DNA of 64,000 nucleotides, taken from positions 2,418,409 through 2,482,408 of the forward strand of contig OX463866.1 in the NCBI GenBank assembly GCA_949825065.1, given 5' to 3'. Under the pieces are notes generated by a model. It saw only the letters and a list, made by a program, of their open reading frames with translations. It made no database searches and was not told the DNA's origin. The translations under genes were made by a program, and so were the position numbers. This DNA is from Odontocerum albicorne (Eukaryota > Arthropoda > Insecta > Trichoptera > Odontoceridae). This document shows positions 28,801-40,800 of the stretch, piece after piece (the stretch's first letter is position 1; every line of letters starts with the position of its first letter).

Positions 28801-31800
28801 TTTCCGTACAAGTCACATTCCCTTACGAATGTTATGTTGAATGTTACCTGGTGAGATGGTGCTCGAGCCGTGTTGCATGCAGCACGAACCGATGCACGTC
28901 CTGCGGCGGCAACCGCTTCCCGCCTAGCGTGTAGTACATGGCCAATGCAGCATGACCCTGGGCCTCGCTGCACAGGAAACGCCGCGTGCAATGCTTTACG
29001 TCCAGTAGCCACTCGGAGAACGAGTGGTGGAATATTGAGAGCACGCCTGTCGAAGGTTCTAGAGTCAGGATCCTGGAATTAAATGATAAATTTAACATTC
29101 AAAATGGAATGTCAAGTAGACGAAAGTGAGCATTTTCGACACCCACCTTAAACCATATTATTCATGAAGATCCCATTCAAACCACCGTAGAATTGGCTGA
29201 GCAGATGAACTGTAGTCACATGACTGTATACCGCCATCTTAAATCAATGGGAAAAGTCCAGAAGTTCGGCGCTTGGGTTCCACATGTTTTGAGTGAAAAA
29301 AAAACAAAAATCAACATTCGACAATTTCTGCTGATTTGCTCGCGCGTCATCGAGCTACGCATGGCCACAAGCAAAAGTTTCTTTACCGCATCATTACTGG
29401 TGATGAAAAATGGTTTGAAAATGGTGATGAAAAATATTTGAAGGGGATCTTCATGAATAATATGGTATAAGCGGTCCTCATCGAAGTCCACTGGTCGTCC
29501 GGAATGCTCCATGTCTTTCAGGTCGAAATTACCATCTTTGAAACGCAAAAACCATCAACGAGCTGTCCTTTCATTCATAGCATCTTCACCGTACACTTCG
29601 GAAATATCGCGAGCAGCTTTAGCAGCTTTATTCCCTCGATTGAACGCGAACAGAAGGAGGTGACGAAAATGCTCACTTTCGTCTACTTGACATTCCATTT
29701 TGAAGGCTTGTAATCAAATAAAATAATATATGTAACGTAAAAGCAAACACAATATCTTGTAGAGCAGAAAATTTTCTTTCGAATGACATAACCTTTACCA
29801 TTTTGTTTTACTTTTGGTGCTCATTTTTAAATTGGAAAAAAACAGACACCACTTACGTTAACACCTAATATTTTTTCAAGTCCTTTGCACATTACAGGTT
29901 TCCCTTAATTCGTACAAGGACCAAACATAACAAGTACAAAAAACATGTATTAAACAATTTAAAATGTCAAGACTTGTTTCACAAAAACAATAGAAAAAAT
30001 GTATACGTTACACTAAAACACTATGACAAAATGTATGCGTTACACTAAGACACTATGACAAAATGTATACGTTACACTAAAACACTATGACAAAATGTAG
30101 CGTGTTAAATAGTATAAAAAATGAAATTATTTCAAGTACTACACTCAATTTAAGAGATTTTTCCTGAAGGAGCTGAGTGACACATGAAACACGTCTTTAG
30201 CGTGTGTCCTAGTAGGATGTGCTGATGATGTTGATGTTGACATCGCTATATTCGTTTTAGTCGAATTCTGTGTTCCTCTTTGTTCGGGGTCATCAATTTA
30301 GCGGGATTCTTAATTTGATACGTCGTGATGATTTTGATTTGTTTTGTATTTAAAATAAAATACGTCGATTCAGGAATGCGAAAAAGTGAGAGTGAATAAT
30401 CAATAAATAGTAAACAGCGATGAATGGTCAAGTGAATAATAACAAGTGCCCTTTATTCATCGATAAGTAGGTATATATAGAATTTCAGAACGGGGCGCGT
30501 GAATGCGTCCGCGGTATATCTCGATCTCACTCCTGCGCGTGCTGAGGTGGTCGCAGACGCTGCGGATAATACAGTGGGTAGAATATTTATTGTCGAAACG
30601 GCGAGACGGCGTGATATGTTCTCTTTCTACCGTGGAATGCGATGTAAATATTATTTGCGTGTAAACAGTATTGACGTTCTGGTATGTGACATTTGTACAT
30701 ATCCAGAGGTTGATTCATCGGTCGTTGACCCTGCATGTTGACAATATTTAGGGACGTGGGTATTCCCTACACGTCTATATGAGGACACACACACGGTTAA
30801 ACAGTGTGATTGCTCTACCTACCATCGGCATCTCCAAAGGCAGGCTGGTTCAACTTATAGGTTGATAGAACAATCTATGACAAGGAACGAGTAGCATGAC
30901 AAGCTGAATTAGTTCCGGACTATTAAAATACGAGCTGACAATCTTCGACAATGGTGTGAGGTCAAACATCTTTCCTCATTCCCCCTTAATATCATAAACA
31001 ATAAATAGTATAGACACTTTATTTTATCGGGAACAACACATAATTATGGTGCAATTATCAGTTTACATTAAAAGGAGATCATTAAACAGAGTTTCTGAAT
31101 TCAAAGATTTGGGCGTAACTTTTGATGTCGGACTCACGTTCGTTAACCATGTCTCACGTTTGATATCGGACTGTTACAAACTACTCGGTTTTGTAATGAG
31201 AATATCAAGAGAATTTAACAGTACCGATATCCTCCCAAACTTATATAATTATCTAATTAAAACCAAATTAGAATATGCATCTACAGTTTGGCCTCCTCAT
31301 CAGCTCAAATATAAAAATAATATAGAACAAATACAAAATAAAATCCTCAGATATCTATGGTACAGAACAAAGGGGGATTACCCTAAATATGTTCACCATG
31401 TCGAACTTCTCACGGTGTGTAACTATAGAAGCTTCGAAACAAGAAGGCAAGAATCCATTGAGATATTCTTACTTAAGGTTTTTCAAGGTTGTTTTAACTG
31501 TCCCGCGATTCTAGAAGCACTAAGTTTATATGTACCTAATAAATATGCCCGTGCAAGGAATCACCCTCTGTTCTACATACCAACTTGCAGAAGGAATATC
31601 ATGGCTAAACACTCAGTCACGCGTGGTATAGAGATATTGAACCAACTGAATGACACTGCGGATATAGTCTCGGCACCGCCTAGCAGTATGAGAAGAATCC
31701 TGGCTGATATTCTTCTTTACGAATAAGCTAACTCTAGAAGCAGACCCTCTTTGCGTAACAGGAGAAATCTTGCAGTGTAATCATGAGTTCTTGACAACTC

Positions 31801-34800
31801 ACCAACTGATGATGGCACAGCGAGTGTTGAAATGCGTTGTGATTTGCGATAAAACAAAGTAACCATATTTTAATTTTAAATTAATTATGGAGTTTAACAA
31901 AATGACATTTCTATTTATTTTTTACCTCCTGAGTAGATGCAGTCGCTTGTTGAAGTCTTCCCTCGTGATGGAGTGATTGGTGGTCAGAAGGCAACGATAC
32001 AGCATTTCTGCTGTCACACCGCATTTTGCTACCAGTAACACGTTAAGTAAAGGCTGCACCTGTAACAGATGTTAAATAAGACACTGATATCAAAGTAATT
32101 GACCTAAATTCCTTCAAACTGTTTACTTGAATAAGGATTTTCGGAGTGTTTTAGAGCGTGATTTGGTTTATGATGCTGACGTTTCGAAAACTTTGCAGTT
32201 TTCATCTTTAGGGATTGTTCCTGGTCAATTTCGTCATAAGAGGATACGTTTTTCAGCCCTGTGCCCGCAGGCGGATGTGTGTCCGCGGGCACAGGGTTGA
32301 AAAACCCTGCTTTAGACCATGTATTTTTCGGTTGTCCTTTGCGAGATAGATTTGACTTACTAAAAGCCATATCTTTACCGCGTCCGATGAATGTTGCTTT
32401 TCTTCTTTCTTCGTGGAACTTTACCACTTAATAGATCGATTATTAAATTTTTGTAGCTTAATCAGTTGAAACTTTGAATTATCTAGAATTGTCATTTTTT
32501 TAAATTGGTTTTATTATATTGAATCATATAATTTCATAACATCTTCAATTTGGTAGCACAAATCATCCTAGTTTGGGTGGATTTTCTATATAATTTGGTG
32601 GCACAAATCATCCTAGTTTGGGTGGATTGCCTATATAATTTGGTGGTACAAATCATCCTAGTTTGGGTGGATTTCCTATATAATTTGGTGGCACAAATCA
32701 TCCTAGTTTGGGTGGATCGCCTATATAATTTAGTGGCACAAATCATCTTAGTTTGGATGGATTGCCTATATATAAAAAAAAGGTAGCTTTTTAACGTAAC
32801 GATTTTGAGGACTGTAGTATAGTAGTGTTGACCTAGATATTAACAGTATTCATACTGTTAATATCTAGTGTTGACCTAGATATTAACAGTATTCATACTG
32901 TTAATATCTAGTGTTGACCTAGATATTAAAAGTATTCATACTGTTAATATCTAGTGTTGACCTAGATATTAACAGTATTCATACTGTTAATATCTAGTGT
33001 TGACCTAGATATTAAAAGTATTCATACTGTTAATATTTAGTGTTGACCTAGATATTAACAGTATTCATACTGTTAATATCTAGTGTAGACCAACTGGGCC
33101 ATGTCTGGTTATGATAACAATTAGAAATATTATAACATAACAACATGTTCATGGATATGGCCAGCAACACGAGGGTTCTTCAAAGAGCCAAAGTTGATAG
33201 AGAGTTACTGACTAATATTAAAATCCGAAAGGTGTCCTACTTGGGTCATGTACTTAGAGAAGCAAAGTACAAATTACTGCACCTGATCATCCAAGGCAAA
33301 ATAGAAGGCCGAAGAGGTGTTGGCAGGAGGCAAATCTCCTGGCTCCGCAATATACGTGATTGGACTGGCATAAGGGGCGTTCGAGATCTTATTCAGGCTG
33401 CCGGGGACAAAGATGTCTACTCTCAGGTGATATTCAACATTGGGGAGATCTGACATGATACTGGGAAGAAGAAGAAGATAACATAACACTGAAAGATACC
33501 TTAGCAAACTTCCTCTGATGAAACAGTCTCTGACACAACCACATATAAAGTCCGTTTAACGTTCCAGGAATCTCCCTGATCTCCCTCAGTGCGACAGATC
33601 CGTCAGCCAGTCCATCCAGCACCCTCTCCAGGTACAGGAAGCAGCCGTTGGACTTGATGCGCAGGTGGTCGAGCGCTTGGGCTGCGTCTCGAGACACGTG
33701 CTGACCGAGACGGGGCTCCGAGTCCAGGCGGCCCAAGATGTAACGTTGGACATCGAGCGTCACATGACCCCGACGGAGGTCGTCCAGGGAGATCTTGCGG
33801 AAACCTGCGGAACATCGAATTAATATTGCTTTTACGTGATTCTATTAAAGAGCAACAGAGATCACACTGTCATAATCAGTTCCTGCCCAGAACATGAAGT
33901 CCTGACAAACCAGCATGTGTGTCAAGTCCTGTATATTCCCACAATTTCATTCAGAGCTACTTTCGTTCTCTTCATCAGAAATATTCGTACAAATATAAAA
34001 CAACAAAACACACTCAACAAACACACTCAACAACACACTCAAGAGCCCACACAAATCTTTTCCACACGTCATTCATCCTGAAAGCCCAAGTACTGAAACT
34101 CCTGTCGCAATAACAACCCCGCTCCGATCGATTGTCTAAATGGTTTTCCTCCCTTTACCTTTATTGAATTCGGCACCCCATTGTATGTCATAGGAGCTAA
34201 ATAGGCATATTGCCTTTGGGCAAGAGATGTTTTAACTCTAGGGATGGTGAACATTTCATTAGTTGCCATGCGTGTCATGTGTCTCTGCTGCTCTATACAA
34301 TAATACAAATGAAACTCACCAGTAAACATCTTGGTCAGATATTTCGACTGCTTCCTCGCCGTGCAAACGAGCAACAACCACTGCGGGAACAGGTGATGAT
34401 GATTTGCCAGCAACTCCGCTATAGTCTTGGAACTATTTGCACTCCTGACTGCCAAATTCCCGGAGTCCGATCCGTTCTTCTCCCTCTCTTTAGTCAAAGT
34501 AGAACTTGACATATTTGAACCGGTCAAAGGTGTTTCGTCTATCGAATCGACTAAAAGAAATAGACACTGTTTCGGAGGGTCTATTTCTAACAACGGGAAA
34601 AGTATAGCCTTCTTGAAACAATCGTCTGGGTTCTTCTCCAAATTCTGAGGAAGCAACGCTTGTTGCATTTCCGGTTCAGACAGAAGCTTCTCGTAATAAC
34701 AGTTGGCTATCAGCGTTCGTGGATTAACGGGAAGACTGGGTATAGGAGGAGGTACATCGTCTGAATTATTTTGGTTTTTAATCGGACTTGTTGCGTTCAG

Positions 34801-37800
34801 ATTTTTGTCGAACGCATTCAATTTTTGCACGTCAAAACCGGGATCGAAATCGGGACTGTTGAGAACCGTCTCGTTCAGGTTGCGGTAGTTTGCAAGACTG
34901 AAATCTTCGATTCTGCCTATTTTCGGACTTAGCTCTTTCGGACAACTAGGTGGTTTGAGGATATTTTGATATTCAGGAAGTTCCTCTTCATTTGTAGCAG
35001 GTGCCGGGTCAAGGTTTTCCGATTCAACCTTTACATTATCGTTCGACGCGTTTTGTTTATTATTTATATTTTTATTACCAGATTCCTTATTATCCGAATT
35101 GTCACTCGCCGAATTTCTTTCGGCATCCCGTTGGATTCTACATTTAGACGGGGAATTTTCCGCCGAACTCAAAACAGACATGTTCGGATATTTGAAACTA
35201 GCAACCGGGATCCTAGACACTTTCATTGCACCTCCGCTAATGTTATTACCGCCGGGACTTAAAGGCGACTTGAATTCTTTAACGTCTCCATCGCTACCTT
35301 TTCGTTCAGGAGTATCCGTTCTTCTTCTATCTTCATCCGCTTCTAAAATCTCTTTGAATAGCGACTTGCTGGCTGAACTGGGTTTGGCATCTTCGAAATT
35401 CATACTAGCAATAAAGCTTTTGGCGTCTCCTTCGAAATCGGAAGAACTTCTTTGGTTTTTCGAGTCCGTCGACAGGCTCTTCTGTAAAACGGCATTCTTT
35501 TTATCGCTTAAAGGCGGTTCGCTTTGCTGTCTGAACAATCGTGAGTTTCGAGAGTCTTTCGGTATCTGAGAAATATTTCTCAGAAAGAGGTTTTCGTGGT
35601 TTTCATACAACTTCTGTTCTCGTTCGTTTGTACCTTGGAAATTCGGTAAAAATGGGTTGGTGTTATTGACTTTAGTTGAAGGTTGCTTTTGTTGATCATC
35701 GAGAGACAGAGATATCTGGAAATCGATATATTTACTACATTAGTCAAGTATACATATTTTACATTGAATATAACCATTTTAACTCCAACGGCTAAGACCC
35801 ACACAATGTTTCGTAAAAAGATAGTGTACGTTTAAATGTTTAACGTGTTCCTCGCGGGAAGCACAAACGCCTGTGATCTGATGACAATCCAAGTTTCAAA
35901 TCTCCTTAAGAGTAATGACTATTATTTATTATCAGAAAATTACTTGAATGTCATGTTTACTTGGTGTTGTAATAAAATATCAGTGGTTCTAAACAAAATA
36001 CGCGTTTAAACTTAGAAATTAAAAAACGCCGAAATTGTGCCGCGCACAGGATTCGTGGAATTTGATTTTTAACGCGGTGTACAGGTTAATAGAAAACGAA
36101 TTTATAAACGTACGCTATAAAAAAAAAAGGTGACAAACACGTAATGATCATCTTTTCCCACAATATTACATTTAAATAAAGAGGAACATCTATTGTCCGT
36201 GGTAATTGGGGGACACTCGAGCCCGGATAATTGAAAAACACGGTTAATCAAAATTAAATTTTCAAAAAGTAATTTTTTGTTTCATTTTATTTTTCAATAA
36301 TCTTTTCTGAATAATTTCCAGTAAGAAATGTTAAAAAATATTGAAAATTAGAAAAGTTACGAGGGTTTATAGTCGAACGCGCACCGGTTGAAAGATGACC
36401 TGAGCTTCGCAGCTGTCGGGTTGTCTATTGTTATGGCAGTAGCATTATTTTCCAAGAATTGTCGTTCAATAGGATTTCTTGGAATGATGAATTGATATTA
36501 AAAGTTTGTCGTGTAAAGAGGTGATTTTTAAACAAGTTTACATAGACCCTGGAATTGCTGCTTACTCCAGACTTAATAACAACAAAAATATTATATTTTT
36601 TTATTACGAAATTTTATAAAAATGTTCTTAAAAGATAAATAAATATGTCTAAAAAAACAATAATTTAAAAAAATTATTCGTTCACTGAAATTTTTTTTCC
36701 TTAAAAATCGTCGTTTTTTCGGCCCCTGAAATGAGAATAACTCCTTAAACATTTTAAGATTTGAAATGTTCGATACATTTTGTTAAGCAAGATGAGTACA
36801 CGAACAAGCTTTGTCAATGTTTGACAGATACAACCGGTAAACATCGGTATTATACCGCGGCAATCACATTGGGAAGCCTCAGATCAACATATTTTCGTGT
36901 CGATAAGGACATGGGGAAACAGCGCCATCTAATTAGAGTTATGTCAATAGACATAATTTAAATTATACATTTTATTGCATTGTATTACACTTTCGTTGTG
37001 TACAGTAGAACCTAGCGGGCTTATTGCCATGTGGCAATCTCTTCCAACCAACCCACAAAGATGTTAAAAAAGGGTTTAAAAAGGAAATGGACTGGAATTC
37101 TTTTTAAAAAACTCTGAGATACAGGGGATTTGAAACCGCAACCTCGGGTCGGGAGGCAGGCGTCTTCTTACCAGCTAGGTCATGGTGGTCACCCGTATTG
37201 TATTATATTATGTGGAAAAGTTTAAATAAAAGTTCTCTTACCTTGAGTCTCTCCTCCACGATATCGGCGAGCATATCGTCGTACTGTTCCCTCTCGTGTA
37301 TCCGTTCCATAGTGCCGCGAGGCCGCCTAGCACTGTCCTCCTGCTCCATGGGGGGAGCTGAAGGGGCGGAGGATTCTGAAAAATACTTTATAATTTAGAA
37401 TATATCAGGTGTACAAATAAGTCGCCGCCGTTTGACAAAAGTTGTCACCACCAGTAAGTTATGGTTAAAATTGTCAGATGTAAAACGTCGTTGTCGTAAG
37501 GTTGGACATCTGTCAACAACAGAACCTTGAAATATTAGTGAATTTTTATCAGTATAATATATTCTTTTGTGTGCGAAAATGTCAAGTTTTGAGCCGAATA
37601 AGCGTCATTTGCGGGAACTTTTGATTTACTTCTTCAATTTGAAGAAATCTGCAGCTGAGGCGTATCGATTGCTTGTAGAAGCATATGGTGAGGCTGCCTT
37701 AAGTGAGAGAAATTGTCGTGAGTGGTTTCAAAATTTTAAGAATGGTGAATTTGACATCGAAGACATAGAACGTAGCGGAAGGCCGAAAGTGTATGAAGAC

Positions 37801-40800
37801 GCAGAATTGGAAGTATTATTGGATCAAGATTCGTGCCAAACGCAAGAAGAACTCGCACTTACATTAGGAGTGACTCAACAAGCAATTTCACATAGGTTGA
37901 AATCATTGGGAATGATTCAAAAACAAGGAAATTGGGTTCCATATGAACTGACACCGAGAAACGTTTAACGCAGATTTTCCACATGTGAAATGCTGCTTGC
38001 CAGGCATAAATGAAAGGGTTTTCTGCACCATATACTCACTGGTGATGAAAAATGGATCCATTATGATAATCCAAAAAGGAAGAAATCATGGGGACCCCCT
38101 GGCCATGCTTCAATATCTACGGCTAAGCCAAATATTCATGGAAAAAAACTCTTGTTGCGTATTTGGTGGGAACAGCTTGGTGTCGTGTATTATGAGTTGC
38201 TCAAACCGAACGAAACCATTGCTGGGGCTGTCTACCGAACACAATTGAGTCGAGCACTCGAGGAAAAGCGCGCCCACTGCTACTCCAGACACGACAAAAT
38301 TATTCTCCTGCATGATAATGCTCGTCCACATGTTGCGGCGCCGGTCAAAACCTATTTGGAAACACTCAATTGGGAAGTTTTACCCCATCCGCCGTATTCA
38401 CCAGACATTGCTCCTTCTGATTTCCACTTGTTTCAATCGATGACGCATGGCCTGTCTGAGCAGCACTTCGCATCATATGAAGATACCAAAAATTGGGTCG
38501 ATTCGCGGATAGCCTCAAAAGATGAAGCATTCTTCCAACGCGGTATCCGTATGCTGCCAGAAAGATGGGAAAAAGTAGTGGCAAGCGATGGGCAATACTT
38601 TGAATAAAACATGAGGTTCTGTTCTTTCACAATAAATGCCCAATTTTTGATAAAAAATGTTCATGCAAAATAGTGTCGACACTACCAAATGATATCTTCA
38701 GGATGTCAGCCATCTCACAAAACTTTACTTTGCGATTTTCCATCACGATTTTAAGGGTTTTTTAATGTTTTCTGGTGTAACAGTCTCATTCGGACGACCA
38801 GAGCGTTCAGCATCATTTGTGTCTTTACGAGCGTGTTTGAAATCAGCATACCACCGACAAATGGTTGTTTTCGACGGAGCAGAGCCCGGATAACACTTTT
38901 CAAGCCATCGCTGAGTTTGAACGGTATTTTTTCCCATTAAAAAGCAATGTTTTATCAACACACGAAATTCGGTTTTTTCCATTGTTTTGAAAATAGCAAA
39001 AGTAGCGTCACTAAAACCACTAACTCAATGACACAAAATCGGAATGTCATTAAAGTTTGACACGTAACTTCTAAAGGTTGGTACTAACTGAAAATGGTAT
39101 GGGTTTATTAGAGGCGCCATCTGTTGGTTAGTCCCGGGACTTATTGATCGATGTGTTATTCATTTTATAATATTTATAATCAGTCAATATTAGTAACTTC
39201 GAGTACTGAGTCAGAGTGCTTGAGAAGAGCCTGTTCTCGAAACGGCACTATATAAATTGTTCTTTTATTATTATTATTAAGAAATGAGACCAGTTTGTCA
39301 CAGGCCTTGCCTAGTTAAGCAGTTTTCTATGTAGGGTTTTTAGCATTATGTACTTTTAAAGTTCATCATTACTTCTTTTGCTTCAATTGGTCATTCGTAT
39401 GACTTAAACCGATTGACAATATGTTCGATCATTCATAAATTAGAGTGCCCTTGAGGAGAATCTGCTCTCCAAAGGGCACTTCATAAATTAGAGTGCCCTT
39501 GAGGAGAATCTGCTCTCCAAAGGGCACTTCATAAATTAGAGTGCCCTTGTGGAGAATCTGCTCTCCAAAGGGCACTTCATAAATTAGAGTGCCCTTGAGG
39601 AGAATCTGCTCTCCAAAGGGCACTTCATAAATTAGAGTGCCCTTGAGGAGAATCTGCTCTCCAAATGGCGCTTCATAAATTAGAGTGCCCTTAAGGAGAA
39701 TCTGCTCTCCAAAGGGCGCTTCATAAATTAGAGTGCCCTTGAGAAGAATCTGCTCTCCAAAGGGCACTTCATAAATCGTTCAAAACAACTTTCGAGACGA
39801 GCATTCAAACTAAATAAAATAAACTAAAGCCAAGAATGCTGCAATACCTTTCGTCTCCTCAGGAATGGTGCTGGGTGCAGAGCTGTTCTCCTTGAGCGTG
39901 CTCTTGCGGTGTTCCGTGGAGTGGTTGAGGATCTGCATGACCAGGGTGTGGATGAACTCTCCCATTGTTAGACTAGTCTCATTCTGGCACTGCAACACGT
40001 AATCATAGGGTTGTATTGAGCGAGTCCTAAGAGATCCAACCATGGTCTCATCATTATTCAGCTAGTCTCTCCATACTGACTCGAGGATATTGTTGTAGAG
40101 GCAAAACCGAGGTAGACCCGACCCGACATATGCATGAGCAAACATTAGCTTCCAAAATAAATTTCATAAGGGGAAGTACTCAACACTTCAGGATTAAATA
40201 CTTTTTAGCGAAAAAGACATCATGAAATATACGTTTTTTCGAATAAATAGAATTTATTAGGAAAAGTCAATTTCGGGACTTAAAAAATGATACAAATTAT
40301 TGGTTTACTGTACCTGCAAGAAGTGCCTGGCAAGCATCCTCCTCTGCAAAGCTCTCTGCTGCCGTGCCGAGGGTCCAGATCCCGGCTGTGACAGCTCCTT
40401 GCACAGGGCTGACTTACCGCTGCCTGCATCACCTGGAATCATCATTCACAAATAAATAATCAGTCAACTCCGGTGTGCTGCTACTATTAGGTGCATGGTC
40501 ACGTGGTAACGCACTTGATTTACGTGCGGAAGGTCATCGGTTCGAACCCCGCCACTACCCTCAAATGACATTTTTTTCCGAATTAGGATATCTATTAGGG
40601 GTAAAAAAAACCATGCCTGTGTTCTCCGGTCGTTTCATTTCAATGTACAGCGATGTGGGCAGTTAGTTTGCTGGTGTGCAAAGGCTCACTCACTTAAAAT
40701 AAAAGTAAGAAACAAAACTCCACGGCACAGCTTTGCTTGTAATCCTCGATTGCGAGGCCCACCAGCAACACTGCAAATAAATGGGCGGTTCCATCCCCTT

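Noticed and set aside
30499..30741. 80-codon frame as a host exon
   Set aside because: No recognisable motif, no matching splice phase, and the ANKRD50-like exons on either side join without it.
32104..32427. 107-codon minus-strand frame next to exon 9
   Set aside because: Contains a foldback hairpin, lies upstream of exon 9's acceptor, and adds nothing homologous to ANKRD50.
32534..32786. Frames of 70-78 codons on both strands
   Set aside because: Artefact of the 45-bp tandem repeat.
39429..39767. 112-codon repetitive frame
   Set aside because: Artefact of the 48-bp tandem repeat built on a LINE hairpin.
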